This document shows, one piece after another, positions 1-8,665 of a stretch of 15,470 bases of DNA (position 1 is the first letter of the stretch; each line of letters opens with the position of its first letter). Position numbers and translations under genes: made by a program. The stretch is taken from NCBI GenBank assembly GCA_028714615.1, contig JAQTMA010000093.1:1-15470 (forward strand), read 5' to 3'. The DNA is from Anaerolineaceae bacterium. GTDB lineage: Bacteria > Chloroflexota > Anaerolineae > Anaerolineales > Anaerolineaceae. Under the pieces are notes generated by a model. That model saw only the letters and a list, made by a program, of their open reading frames with translations, had not been told where the DNA came from and did not search any database.

Positions 1-1438
1 GGAGACGCTCTCTCCGGGTTTTCCGCTCCGCTTCAGGCATAGTTAACGCCTGGTGTAAGGCTTCACATGTATTATAAATATCACACGGGGAAATCACTAA
101 AGCGCCAGAGCCCAGTTGTTGCGCTGCTCCAGCTCGCTCAGATAGAATCAGGACCCCATCGCGTTGATTCACGATTGGTCCTTCTTTTGCGACCAGGTTC
201 ATGCCATCTGCGATCGGATTGACTAATAGAACATCATACATTTGCAAGGCTGCGATCGCCCGGGGATAATCGTCTCCGACCAAAACTCGCACTGCTTCCC
301 AATCCCCACCACCATACCTGGCATTGATTCGACCTGCAGCGGCCATGACCTCGTCCAGATACTTCTGGTACTCTTCTACTGCCATGCGCGACGGTACCAG
401 GATAGCTAAAAAGCGTACTTTTCCCCGGTGTTCCGGAAAACGTTCCAGCAACCGGTCGAAAGCCTGAAACCCACGCACGATATTCTTACTGGGCTCACAG
501 CGATCAACCCGCACAATGAGCTGCATGTCATGGGAATACTCTTTGAGCTGCTCTTGATGCAGAGCAACCTGCTGGCTGTCCGCCAGTTCCCGGAGAGCGC
601 CAACATCGATTGAAATCGGGAAATCACGCACGTGGGTGGTGTGATTACGGAACCAGATGCGCCCCTGCCGGTAATTCACCCGTGCCCGTGGTAAAAAAGA
701 TTCGACCGTGCGGATGAAATTGATCGCATCTGCTTTGGTTTGAAATCCGAGCAGGTCGATCGAGCACAAACCTTGCAGAATCGCTTCCCGCATGGGGGGC
801 GGCAATATCCCCCATGTCTCTGGACCAGGCCAGGGAATATGAATGAAATGCAGCAAGGTAGGCCGCTTTTGTCCGCGCAAATACATCCGCAGAAAGCGGG
901 GCGCCAGGTATAAGTGGTAATCCTGGAACATCACCACTACCGGTTCAGTGTATTTCTTGACATGCCGCGCAATGGCTTCGGCAAACTCAAGATTCATCTG
1001 GACATAGCCCTGGTTCCAGGCATCCCAGGTTGACAGGTCAATCGTCGGTGCACTGACAAAATCCCACATGGAATGTTGTAGAAACCAAAGGAGCGGGTTA
1101 GAAATGACGTTATAGAATTTATCGTAGACTTCTTGTTCAGGGCAAAGAAATTCGACATTGATCGAGCAATCGCCTTCCTCAACCGGTAAAAATCCACTGC
1201 GCCATTCTCGGTCAGTATCCGAAGCTGCATTTGCGATCCAGGTAGCATCCACATGGCGAGCCAGGCCTAGCAAGGCGTTCACCAATCCTCCACTGATTCG
1301 CTGGAAATTGAGCTCGCCAGTTTCACCTCGTGCGAGTCGCATCGGTCCGCGATTTGCGACGATAATTAATCCGCGTTTGTTTAATAAACTTTCTTCCAGT
1401 GCCTGGCATTCTTGAGAACGATCCGGGTTGTTGGTCAC
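1..1438 (-). CDS. otsA: Trehalose-6-phosphate synthase-like GT20 glycosyltransferase (3' end outside window)
   Basis: The gene is open on the minus strand from GTG 1438 to the left edge, giving 479 residues with the stop outside. It resembles GT20 enzymes, which join a nucleotide-activated glucose to glucose-6-phosphate to make trehalose-6-phosphate in the cytoplasm, usually for osmotic or desiccation protection. Visible family landmarks are an N-terminal ANRGPM loop (residues 28-33), QDYH (172-175), FIHIPWPGPE (198-207), GFQT (231-234), VDR...SK with R313 and K318, a RGKVRF...VPSR block (338-351), and the donor-binding DGMNLVAKEG (411-420). Several blocks differ from E. coli OtsA (QDYH for HDYH, VDRCEPSKN for VDRLDYxKG), so the exact donor and acceptor are uncertain. 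The start is fixed by an SD (AGAAAGG) 7 nt upstream and an in-frame TAG five codons upstream. E. coli OtsA is about 474 residues, so little should be missing unless a phosphatase domain is fused. Confidence 0.85.
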   Translation of the reverse strand, partial: MTNNPDRSQECQALEESLLNKRGLIIVANRGPMRLARGETGELNFQRISGGLVNALLGLARHVDATWIANAASDTDREWRSGFLPVEEGDCSINVEFLCPEQEVYDKFYNVISNPLLWFLQHSMWDFVSAPTIDLSTWDAWNQGYVQMNLEFAEAIARHVKKYTEPVVVMFQDYHLYLAPRFLRMYLRGQKRPTLLHFIHIPWPGPETWGILPPPMREAILQGLCSIDLLGFQTKADAINFIRTVESFLPRARVNYRQGRIWFRNHTTHVRDFPISIDVGALRELADSQQVALHQEQLKEYSHDMQLIVRVDRCEPSKNIVRGFQAFDRLLERFPEHRGKVRFLAILVPSRMAVEEYQKYLDEVMAAAGRINARYGGGDWEAVRVLVGDDYPRAIAALQMYDVLLVNPIADGMNLVAKEGPIVNQRDGVLILSERAGAAQQLGSGALVISPCDIYNTCEALHQALTMPEAERKTRRERL

Positions 1439-1486
1439 CGTACAACCTTTCTAAATCGAATAACCCCCTACCAATTCATGACTGAT

Positions 1487-1495
1487 ATTATATCA
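1487..1495 (-). promoter_or_regulatory. Extended -10 promoter of the GT20 gene
   Basis: On the minus strand the sequence TGATATAAT forms a perfect extended -10 element (TGN before TATAAT). It predicts a transcript starting near 1480 with a leader of about 42 nt before GTG 1438. A second TATAAT lies just upstream at 1496-1501. No convincing -35 box is present 17 nt upstream of either one, which fits an extended -10 promoter. This suggests the gene is transcribed separately from uvrB. Confidence 0.5.
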
Positions 1496-1559
1496 ATTAT
1501 AATCGAATACGTGTTTTTTTCTGGTCCTACCTTCTTCTCGATCCTGCAGGGATCATAGA

Positions 1560-3614
1560 CTATTTGCTTTCATCTACCTCGCCGGCTAATAGCCTTGCCT
1601 TTTCCCATGGAGGGATGTTGCTTTCATCAGCCAAAATCCCACGCAGCTCAAAAATCTGGTCGCGATAGACTGCCGCTTTCTCGTATTCCATGTTCTTTGC
1701 GGCCTCTTTCATTTCTTTCTCCAATTCCACAATCATCCGTTTGAGTTCACCTTTCGGAACCCCGGAACCTCGATCTTTGGTCGCATATTCTGCCTTGGCT
1801 TCCGCGGTACCATGGACTGCTTGAAGGCGATCGGTGATATCCCGAACTGCCTTAATTATCGTCAGTGGCTGGATGCCATGCGCCTTATTATAGGCATCCT
1901 GCTTGGCGCGCCTGCGATTCGTCTCGTCCAAGGCTCTCCGCATCGAGTCCGTCACCCGATCCGCATACATGATGACTTTCCCATTGATGTTGCGGGCTGC
2001 CCGCCCGATTGTCTGGATCAGTGCTGTATCCGACCGTAGAAATCCTTCCTTATCCGCATCCAGAATCGCCACCAACGACACCTCAGGCAGGTCGAGACCC
2101 TCTCGTAGCAAATTGATGCCCACGATTACATCGAAGACCCCCAGACGCAAATCGCGCAGGATGCCCACCCGGTCTAGAGTCTGTACCTCCGAGTGTAAAT
2201 AATGCACTTTGATGCCCAATTCCATCAAATAATCCGCCAGGTCCTCCGACATGCGTTTGGTAAGCGTTGTGACCAAAACACGTTCACCACCTGCAACCCG
2301 TTCGCGGATTTCTCCAATCAGGTTATCGACCTGTCCGGTAGTTGGTCGGACTTCCACTTCAGGATCCAGCAACCCGGTAGGACGGATGATCTGCTCAACA
2401 ACCTGATCAGCCCGCGCTATCTCATAGGGTCCGGGTGTCGCAGATGTATAAATCGTGATGCCCATGTGTTGTTCGAACTCTTCGAAACGGAGTGGGCGGT
2501 TATCGACTGCGGAAGGCAAGCGGAATCCATATTCCACCAACACTTCCTTGCGGGATCGGTCGCCGTTATACATCCCTCGGATTTGAGGGATCGTCATATG
2601 CGATTCGTCGATGAACAGCAGATAATCATTAGGGAGGTAATCGATCAGTGTCCAGGGCGCCGACCCGGCGGGGCGTTGGTCCAAATGGCGTGAGTAATTC
2701 TCGATGCCGGAGCAGTAACCAACCTCTTTGAGCATTTCGAGGTCGTAGCGGGTGCGCTGCTCAATCCGTTGGGCTTCCAAGAGCTTCTCATGCGCCTTGA
2801 AATAGGCCAGGCGATCCTCCAGTTCAACCTCGATCTCTCGAATTGCAAGTTTCAGTTTGTCTTCCTGGGTAATATAGTGTTTGGCAGGGTATATTTCTAC
2901 CTCCTGCTCTTCACCATACATCTCCCCGGTCGTCGGGTTCAAGGTGGAGATGCGTTCTACTTCATCGCCAAAGAAGGTGATGCGATGCACCCGTTTCTCC
3001 TCATACGCCGGCAATATCTCAAGCGTGTCTCCTCTCACTCGGAAACACCCTGGCTTGAGATCCATATCGTTGCGCTGATATTGGCTCTCAACCAATTGGC
3101 GCAGCAGAGCATTGCGGCGGTAGATTTGGCCGACTTTAATGTTCAGCATCACCCGTCCATATTCTTCCGGATTGCCGAGCCCGTAAATACACGAGACCGA
3201 CGCAATGATGATCACATCGCGCCGTGACATCAGCGCCGTGGTCGCAGCCAAACGCAGCCGGTCTATCTCCTCATTGATGTCCGTTTCTTTCTCGATGTAA
3301 AGGTCATGCCGGGGTACATACGCTTCCGGTTGGTAGTAATCATAGTAGGATACGAAATACTCAACCGCGTTCTCCGGGAAGAATTCTTTAAACTCCGCAT
3401 ATAGCTGCGCCGCCAGGGTTTTATTGTGGGCCATGATCAGCGCTGGTTTTTGCAATTGCGCAATTACATTGGCCATCGAATAGGTTTTTCCCGTTCCGGT
3501 CGCGCCCAAGAGCACCTGGTGACGATACCCCTTGCCTATCCCTTCCACTAATTGGCGAATGGCCTCTGGTTGATCTCCGGTCGGTTGGTAGGGAGCTTGT
3601 AGTTTGAATTCCAT
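1560..3614 (-). CDS. uvrB: UvrB, excinuclease ABC subunit B
   Basis: UvrB is the damage-verifying helicase-like subunit of nucleotide excision repair: it is loaded by UvrA and then recruits UvrC to cut the damaged strand. The 684-residue protein is full length (E. coli UvrB is 673). It opens with the family N-terminus [12 protein letters not shown]. Walker A GATGTGKT is at 37-44, the damage-clamping beta-hairpin [12 protein letters not shown] is around 90-101, and the Walker B/DEAD-like DESH is at 336-339. The helicase C-terminal motifs include [16 protein letters not shown] and [11 protein letters not shown]-terminal UVR coiled coil that contacts UvrC lies at about 627-662 ([13 protein letters not shown]). 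The ATG start is supported by the family N-terminus and an AGAGGA SD, although the spacing is short. It lies 62 nt downstream of mfd on the same strand, probably in the same transcription unit. Confidence 0.98.
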   Translation of the reverse strand: MEFKLQAPYQPTGDQPEAIRQLVEGIGKGYRHQVLLGATGTGKTYSMANVIAQLQKPALIMAHNKTLAAQLYAEFKEFFPENAVEYFVSYYDYYQPEAYVPRHDLYIEKETDINEEIDRLRLAATTALMSRRDVIIIASVSCIYGLGNPEEYGRVMLNIKVGQIYRRNALLRQLVESQYQRNDMDLKPGCFRVRGDTLEILPAYEEKRVHRITFFGDEVERISTLNPTTGEMYGEEQEVEIYPAKHYITQEDKLKLAIREIEVELEDRLAYFKAHEKLLEAQRIEQRTRYDLEMLKEVGYCSGIENYSRHLDQRPAGSAPWTLIDYLPNDYLLFIDESHMTIPQIRGMYNGDRSRKEVLVEYGFRLPSAVDNRPLRFEEFEQHMGITIYTSATPGPYEIARADQVVEQIIRPTGLLDPEVEVRPTTGQVDNLIGEIRERVAGGERVLVTTLTKRMSEDLADYLMELGIKVHYLHSEVQTLDRVGILRDLRLGVFDVIVGINLLREGLDLPEVSLVAILDADKEGFLRSDTALIQTIGRAARNINGKVIMYADRVTDSMRRALDETNRRRAKQDAYNKAHGIQPLTIIKAVRDITDRLQAVHGTAEAKAEYATKDRGSGVPKGELKRMIVELEKEMKEAAKNMEYEKAAVYRDQIFELRGILADESNIPPWEKARLLAGEVDESK

Positions 3615-3629
3615 AAATCCTCTGATCTT

Positions 3630-3652
3630 CTGGCAAGCTGGCGAGCAGCCAG
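3630..3652 (-). other. Small inverted repeat in the uvrB leader
   Basis: In the 62-nt gap between mfd and uvrB, CTGGC (3638-3642) and GCCAG (3648-3652) can pair across a 5-nt loop. A second CTGGC at 3630-3634 could pair instead. On the minus strand no U-tract follows, so it does not look like an intrinsic terminator. It may be a leader hairpin ahead of uvrB or chance. Confidence 0.25.
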
Positions 3653-3676
3653 TGCAGCCTGAACACTAGCCCTACA

Positions 3677-6600
3677 TTAACCCGGTTTTGCCAGGGGAAC
3701 CGGCTGATAGACCTCGATTATCGTAGAAAGGGCCTCCAGCAATCTCGCTTGCCAATCATCCTGGTGGGCGGTATACGGGATCCAATAGGCGTTCTTTCCC
3801 ACCCGCGAGTCGCGGCCGATCGATACCAGTTCACGCGAATTAGCACCCTCAGGGAGTGGCGGGAAGCGCAGGACGAACTGGTCGTTTTCGATGCTGACAG
3901 ATGCCAGTCCAGCCGCTTCAACCCGTAGTTTTACCTTGAGCTGGTAGAACAGGTTTTTGACCATACCTGGCAGAGGGCCAAACCTGTCGGCAAATTCAGC
4001 CGCCATCATATCGATCTGCTCATCGTTTTCCACGTTGCCCAACCGCCGGTAGAGACCCAAGCGGATTTCCTGCTCCGGGATGTAATCAACCGGGATGCCG
4101 ATAGAAAGTGGTAAATCCACGCTCACAGGCAGGTGTCCTTCCTTGAAGGCTTTTGCTTCTTCCTCGGGCACCCGGGGTAATCCTCTGGCAATCCGCTCGG
4201 AACGCACCGCCTGGGCTAGCAAACGAGTATACAGGTGAAATCCCACGGATGCAATATAACCATGTTGCCGGGTGCCAAGCACTTCTCCAGCCCCGCGCAT
4301 TTCAAGATCCCGCATCGCGATTGAGTAACCTGCTCCAAGCTGTGTATTCTCTGCGATCACCTCGAGGCGCTCCTCTCCTTCCACTGTTGGCTTGCGTTTA
4401 CGATGGCGAAAGAAATAGGCATACGCCCGCTGCCCGCCTCGCCCTACTCTTCCACGAAGTTGGTAGAGCTGGGCCAGACCAAAGGCATCTGCCCGGTCGA
4501 CGATCAGCGTGTTCGCATTTGGAATATCCAACCCGGACTCGATAATGGATGTACATAATAGAACGTCGATCTCGGAGTGTGTAAACTGGTGCATCACTCT
4601 CGCCAGGGCATCCTCATGCAATTGCCCATGACCAACCCCCACCCGCGCTTCGGGAACGAGCTGTGCCAGGTGCCGGCGCATTGCCTCGATCGTGTGGACG
4701 CGGTTATGAACGAAAAAGACCTGCCCCCCTCGGTCCAATTCGCGCAGGATGGACTGCCGCACCAGCCGAGGCGAATATGGGCCGATGTGGGTAATGATCG
4801 GCAGGCGTTCTTCAGGGGGCGTATTGATCGTCGATATGTCCCGTACTCCGGTCAAGGCCATATACAAAGTGCGCGGAATGGGCGTCGCCGTCAAAGTAAG
4901 CACGTCTACCTCGGTACGCAAACGTTTCAGATGCTCTTTATGAGTAACCCCGAAGCGTTGTTCTTCGTCAATGATCACCAGGCCTAAGTCTTTAAACTGA
5001 ACATCCGCTTGCACCAGGCGATGGGTTCCGATGACGATATCGACGCCACCTTTCTCCAGGCGGCGCAGGATGGCTTCCTGTTCCTTAGGAGATCGGAACC
5101 GAGACAGCATTTCTACTTCCACCGGAAATGGAGCCAAACGCTGGCAGAAGGTATCGTAATGTTGTTGTGCCAATACCGTGGTAGGGACGAGCACAGCAAC
5201 TTGCTTATTGTCCATCACCGCTTTAAAGGCCGCTCGTAAGGCCACTTCTGTTTTTCCATAACCTACGTCACCACAAAGCAGCCGATCCATCGGTCGAGGT
5301 TTTTGCATGTCTGCTTTCACCTCGCCAATTGCCCGTATCTGATCGCTGGTCTCTATATATGGGAAACTGGCCTCAAGCTCTTGCTGCCAGGCGGTATCCT
5401 CTGAAAAGGAATGGCCTTCAGCTACCTGGCGCTGGGCGTACAGATCGAGTAACTCTTTGGCCACCTCCTCGACCGCGCTCCGCACCTTTTGTTTGGTTTG
5501 CGCCCAATCGGACGAACCCAATCGGGTCGGGCTGGGAAACTGGCTATCTGGACCTAGAAAACGGGTGATCCGGTCAGCCTGGTGGATGGGAACGTATAAC
5601 TGATCTCCTCCCTCATATTCCAATGCCAGGAATTCACGCTCCACCCCTTCCAATGACCGGCGTACCAATCCCGAATACCGGCCGATTCCATAGTCGACAT
5701 GCACAACCCAGTCACCTGGCTTCAGGTCAGCAAACGCCGTTTCAGGCGCTTCTGCAACCGGCCGATGCGCCTGGCGGGGTTGTGGGCGTTCCCATCCGAA
5801 GATTTCGCTATCCGTAAACAGATGGACGGGAGATTGTCCCTGAGCTTTTAAAATCCAGCCTTCGCTGAGCGTTCCTTCGACGAACTCCATTCCTTGCTCG
5901 GGCTGAGCCGCAGGAGCTTGTCTTTCTCCCCATAACTCCTTCAACCGGGCTGATTGGCGAGAAACGATGACAATGCGTTCTTTCTTTGCATCTCGCTCGA
6001 CAAGATAATCTACGAACGGCTTTAATCGCCCACCAAAACGTGGACCGGGCGAGAAGAGCTGAGACATCTCGGATGGCTCTCCTGCTGTAGAATAACCCAG
6101 CTCCAGGCAATGACGTCCATAAAGACTATCCTGCAGTTCCGACCAGGACAAATAAGGTACTGGGGCGTCGTCCGGCAGGGTGTTTTCTACAATGCTTTCT
6201 CGGCGGAATTTTACCGCCTGTTCCTCATAATCTGTAATCGTCGCGCGCAGAATATCCAGATCGTCGATCAGAATGAGCGCTTGAGGAGGAAGGTAGTCGA
6301 GGATTGAAGCCGGCGATGGGTGAATCTGCGGCAGGTAAAACTCCCCCAACTCATCCGGTAATGTTTCATCCTTTACATACCCGGGCAAGTATTCTCGAGC
6401 CGGAGTTACCAGCAGTCTCTCCAAAGACCGTACGGTGCGTTGCGTTGCAGGGTCAAAATGCCGGAGGGTATCAATCTCATCGCCGAAGAACTCCAGGCGC
6501 GCCGGGAGAGGTTCGGCCGGAGGCCATATATCCAGAATCCCTCCACGGTGAGAAAACTGCCCCTGTTCCAGCACCACACTGACCCCCTGGTAGCCAATCC

Positions 6601-7090
6601 CCACCCACTGCCGGATCAACTGGTCCGGCGAAATATGGTCCCCTACACTTAACTGGCGAGAATTCTTAATGAAGTCCCGGCGAGGTAAGGTACGGGTCAT
6701 CAGCCCCCGCGCAGTGGCGAGGATGATTGGATGGGTTTCGGGTTTCTGAGCTCCAGAGAGATGGTACGTAGCCAATGTGGTTAATGCTTGAAGCCGGTCT
6801 CGCCGAACCGGTGCACCCCAAGCAGCCTGCTCATAGAATAATGGGCCGGGTTCCGGAAAGAGTATGCGGCGTCCCTTTGGCGCCCAAAAACCCAGCTCAT
6901 CCATGCATGTCAGGGCATGATCTGAGCGATCCGTGATCATGAAGATCGGCGCAGGTACATCCACCTGCAGGCAAGCAGTCACTGCCAGGCGCGCAGCGCG
7001 TAGCAAGCCCAACCCAGGTATATTTTGCTTTGCTTTTACAGCAGCAACCAGGCGGCCATATGCAGCAGTTGATCTCAGGAGTTCAAGCAC
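3677..7090 (-). CDS. mfd: Mfd, transcription-repair coupling factor
   Basis: Mfd is a DNA translocase that removes RNA polymerase stalled at lesions and passes the damaged site to UvrA/UvrB. The 1137-residue protein has the full layout: a UvrB-like N-terminal module (roughly 1-350, with FSHRGGILDIWPP near 179-191), a CarD-like RNA polymerase-interaction domain (about 455-515, with GDWVVHVDYGIGRYSG), and an SF2 motor. The motor has Walker A GDVGYGKT at 607-614, DEEQ at 708-711 and TATPIPRTL near 734-742. The translocating region is followed by a C-terminal D7 domain. The start is GTG, 5 nt after the pth stop, and its AAGGA SD (7100-7104) overlaps the end of pth, so translation of the two is probably coupled. 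With uvrB downstream this arm forms a repair cluster. Confidence 0.98.
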   Translation of the reverse strand: MLELLRSTAAYGRLVAAVKAKQNIPGLGLLRAARLAVTACLQVDVPAPIFMITDRSDHALTCMDELGFWAPKGRRILFPEPGPLFYEQAAWGAPVRRDRLQALTTLATYHLSGAQKPETHPIILATARGLMTRTLPRRDFIKNSRQLSVGDHISPDQLIRQWVGIGYQGVSVVLEQGQFSHRGGILDIWPPAEPLPARLEFFGDEIDTLRHFDPATQRTVRSLERLLVTPAREYLPGYVKDETLPDELGEFYLPQIHPSPASILDYLPPQALILIDDLDILRATITDYEEQAVKFRRESIVENTLPDDAPVPYLSWSELQDSLYGRHCLELGYSTAGEPSEMSQLFSPGPRFGGRLKPFVDYLVERDAKKERIVIVSRQSARLKELWGERQAPAAQPEQGMEFVEGTLSEGWILKAQGQSPVHLFTDSEIFGWERPQPRQAHRPVAEAPETAFADLKPGDWVVHVDYGIGRYSGLVRRSLEGVEREFLALEYEGGDQLYVPIHQADRITRFLGPDSQFPSPTRLGSSDWAQTKQKVRSAVEEVAKELLDLYAQRQVAEGHSFSEDTAWQQELEASFPYIETSDQIRAIGEVKADMQKPRPMDRLLCGDVGYGKTEVALRAAFKAVMDNKQVAVLVPTTVLAQQHYDTFCQRLAPFPVEVEMLSRFRSPKEQEAILRRLEKGGVDIVIGTHRLVQADVQFKDLGLVIIDEEQRFGVTHKEHLKRLRTEVDVLTLTATPIPRTLYMALTGVRDISTINTPPEERLPIITHIGPYSPRLVRQSILRELDRGGQVFFVHNRVHTIEAMRRHLAQLVPEARVGVGHGQLHEDALARVMHQFTHSEIDVLLCTSIIESGLDIPNANTLIVDRADAFGLAQLYQLRGRVGRGGQRAYAYFFRHRKRKPTVEGEERLEVIAENTQLGAGYSIAMRDLEMRGAGEVLGTRQHGYIASVGFHLYTRLLAQAVRSERIARGLPRVPEEEAKAFKEGHLPVSVDLPLSIGIPVDYIPEQEIRLGLYRRLGNVENDEQIDMMAAEFADRFGPLPGMVKNLFYQLKVKLRVEAAGLASVSIENDQFVLRFPPLPEGANSRELVSIGRDSRVGKNAYWIPYTAHQDDWQARLLEALSTIIEVYQPVPLAKPG

Positions 7091-7095
7091 GGGCT

Positions 7096-7722
7096 TTATT
7101 CCTTCGACAACTCGCCGTTATATAAATTCATCGCTTTTTCCAATCCTTCCATGGTGAAAAAGGCGGCCGCCTCCGCCGCACGGGCAAGGATTGCCGGTAA
7201 CAACTCTCGTTCAACAGGCGAAAAGTCCTGCAGCACGTAGTCAGCGGCATCCATTCGGCCGGGCGGCCGGCCAATTCCCAAGCGTAGACGCGGGAATTCT
7301 TGTGTCCCTAGTTTTTCGATAATGGATGCCAAGCCACGTTGTCCACCAGAGCCGCCTCCTGGACGCATCCGCAGGGTTCCAAAAGGAAGATCCAGGTCGT
7401 CGTGCATAACCAGCATCCGTTCGAGCGGGATTTTATAAAAGCGCAGCAGCGCTTCGACAGCCTGCCCGGAGATATTCATGAAGGTTTGCGGTTTTGCCAG
7501 GATCCATCGCTGGCCCTGGTTCGTTACCTGGAGCACCAATGAATTTGCCTGAACTCGCGAGAAATTGGCGCCGTTCCGCCGTGCGAGTTCATCGGTCGCC
7601 ATAAATCCGATATTGTGACGGTTGGCCCGATACTCTCGTCCCGGGTTTCCCAGACCGACGATCAAGAATGGTTCGCCGGGGATATCATTGGATGGTCGCT
7701 TCACCCCGAATAATTTCAACAT
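7096..7722 (-). CDS. pth: Peptidyl-tRNA hydrolase
   Basis: Pth cleaves the ester bond of peptidyl-tRNAs released from stalled ribosomes, recycling tRNA. The 208-residue protein has the family motifs GLGNPGREY (23-31; catalytic-pocket Asn26), RHNIGF with the catalytic His36, QTFMNISG (79-86) and MHDDLDLPFG (106-115; Asp108). The later block reads GGSGGQRGL, so the HN pair usual there is replaced by Gln128-Arg129. ATG 7722 was chosen over the upstream GTG 7734 because GAGGGTG (7732-7738) makes a good SD 9 nt before the ATG, while nothing similar precedes the GTG, which itself lies inside that SD. The upstream choice would add only four residues (MFSS). It lies directly ahead of mfd, with 5 nt between them. 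Confidence 0.95.
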   Translation of the reverse strand: MLKLFGVKRPSNDIPGEPFLIVGLGNPGREYRANRHNIGFMATDELARRNGANFSRVQANSLVLQVTNQGQRWILAKPQTFMNISGQAVEALLRFYKIPLERMLVMHDDLDLPFGTLRMRPGGGSGGQRGLASIIEKLGTQEFPRLRLGIGRPPGRMDAADYVLQDFSPVERELLPAILARAAEAAAFFTMEGLEKAMNLYNGELSKE

Positions 7723-7830
7723 ACTAGAAAACACCCTCGTATAATCAATTTAAATTCAATAAACCCCATTGCTTCGAATGGCATCGTAACCGCTAAGTTT
7801 ACCATGAAGATCGGGGGATTTCAAAAATCC
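7723..7830 (-). other. radC-pth intergenic region
   Basis: This 108-nt AT-rich spacer separates radC from pth. It contains a weak inverted repeat, CCATT/AATGG (7766-7781), with a 6-nt loop and no proper U-tract, and an AATTTAAATT palindrome (7747-7756). A promoter for pth-mfd-uvrB would be expected here, but no confident -35/-10 pair is visible, so pth may be read from radC or from an atypical promoter. Confidence 0.35.
7732..7738 (-). promoter_or_regulatory. Shine-Dalgarno site that decides the pth start
   Basis: GAGGGTG on the minus strand is spaced 9 nt before ATG 7722. It contains the alternative in-frame GTG 7734, which would then have no ribosome binding site of its own. Confidence 0.6.
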
Positions 7831-8538
7831 TTAGCCAAAACCCAATCCTTTTTCCTTGAGTGAAACGAATTTCCCCCCCGCTATCACCAGATGATCGAGA
7901 ACATCAATATCGAGCAGCTTCCCAGCTTGAACGATCGCTCGCGTGAGGGCTACATCTTCGGGGCTGGGGGTTGGGTCCCCACTGGGATGGTTATGTAGTA
8001 CGATGATGGACGCTGCGTTCTGGCGAATCGCCTGCTTGAAGACCTCACCCACCCTCACCAATGACATATTCAGGGATCCTTGATATACGTCCAACGTCCG
8101 CAGAACGTGGTTGCGGGTATCCAGCAACATGACCTTTAATACCTCTTGTTCCAAGGCGGTCATCTCATAGCGGACCAATTCTGCTGCGTCTCCCGGGCTG
8201 TGGATCGTTGGGTGTTCGCCATGAGTTTGCTGAGACATGCGGCAGCCCAACTCAATCGCCGCCTTAATCTGAGCTGCTTTTGCCACTCCTAATCCACGCT
8301 GCTGGCATAGTTCATCAAAGCTCATCCGGTGGATCCCAGGCAATCCTCCCGAATCATTCAACAACCGTTCACCCACCTGGACGGCATTCTCCCCTGGCAT
8401 ACCAACCCGCAATAGGATCGCCAGCAATTCGGCGGTTTTTAAGGATTGGGCTCCCAGTTGGGCCAGGCGCTCACGCGGCCTTTCACATTCTTGCAAATCA
8501 GCAATACGATAAGTGGGGATGGTTTCTTTGAGTTTCAT
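7831..8538 (-). CDS. radC: RadC family JAMM-domain protein
   Basis: This 235-residue protein belongs to the RadC/YicR family (UPF0758), whose role is unsettled despite the historical DNA repair name. The N-terminal half contains the PRERL motif (21-25) and a helix-hairpin-helix-like region (about 65-98, QRGLGVAKAAQIKAAIELG). The C-terminal half is a JAMM metalloprotease-like domain with Glu165, HNHPSG (His182 and His184), Ser192 and Asp195, so the predicted zinc site is intact. ATG 8538 is preferred to the in-frame TTG 8580 because the likely promoter (8585-8613) would start transcription near 8578, leaving the TTG at or before the 5' end. B. subtilis RadC also begins close to the PRERL motif. 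No clear SD precedes the ATG. Confidence 0.93.
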   Translation of the reverse strand: MKLKETIPTYRIADLQECERPRERLAQLGAQSLKTAELLAILLRVGMPGENAVQVGERLLNDSGGLPGIHRMSFDELCQQRGLGVAKAAQIKAAIELGCRMSQQTHGEHPTIHSPGDAAELVRYEMTALEQEVLKVMLLDTRNHVLRTLDVYQGSLNMSLVRVGEVFKQAIRQNAASIIVLHNHPSGDPTPSPEDVALTRAIVQAGKLLDIDVLDHLVIAGGKFVSLKEKGLGFG

Positions 8539-8584
8539 GGTTACATTGGTGGGTATTGGACGGATTGTTGGATAATTCAATAGT

Positions 8585-8613
8585 AATATAGTTCAGGAAA
8601 CGCAAAATGGCAA
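8585..8613 (-). promoter_or_regulatory. Sigma-70-type promoter of radC
   Basis: On the minus strand TTGCCA (8608-8613) and TATATT (8585-8590) are separated by exactly 17 nt. The predicted transcript starts near 8578, about 40 nt before ATG 8538. This promoter may also serve pth, mfd and uvrB downstream. Confidence 0.6.
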
Positions 8614-8625
8614 CCGGGTTTGCCA
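8608..8625. repeat. Inverted repeat TGGCAA-N6-TTGCCA between divergent genes
   Basis: A perfect 6-bp inverted repeat with a 6-nt spacer sits in the middle of the divergent intergenic region. Its left arm is the -35 box of the radC promoter. Its right arm is 14 nt from the TATAAT of the plus-strand promoter. The position and symmetry suit an operator for a dimeric regulator, but this is inference. Confidence 0.4.
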
Positions 8626-8636
8626 ATTCGCATCCA

Positions 8637-8645
8637 TGCTATAAT
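8637..8645 (+). promoter_or_regulatory. Extended -10 promoter of the zinc-ribbon gene
   Basis: TGCTATAAT is a perfect extended -10 element. It predicts a start near 8652 and is followed by an AGGAG SD (8655-8659) 6 nt before ATG 8666. It is the likely first promoter of the plus-strand arm. Confidence 0.6.
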
Positions 8646-8665
8646 GTTTTTCACAGGAGTGAATT

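Noticed and set aside
1537..1551. GATCC/GGATC hairpin after the uvrB stop as a terminator
   Set aside because: The stem is only 5 bp and no U-tract follows on the minus strand, so it is not a convincing intrinsic terminator.
2202..2693. Plus-strand open frame of 163 codons inside uvrB
   Set aside because: It is antisense to a conserved, full-length uvrB, and its product has no recognisable features. The same holds for the other frames opposite uvrB and mfd, such as 4577-4987 and 2769-3227.
8539..8580. Upstream TTG start for RadC adding 14 residues
   Set aside because: The predicted transcript start lies at about 8578, there is no SD, and the extra residues are not family-like. It is not fully excluded if the message is leaderless.
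8540..8665. Replication origin at the divergent strand switch near parAB
   Set aside because: No DnaA-box cluster, AT-rich unwinding element or dnaA/dnaN gene is visible. The closeness of parAB to an origin is general knowledge, not evidence from this window.
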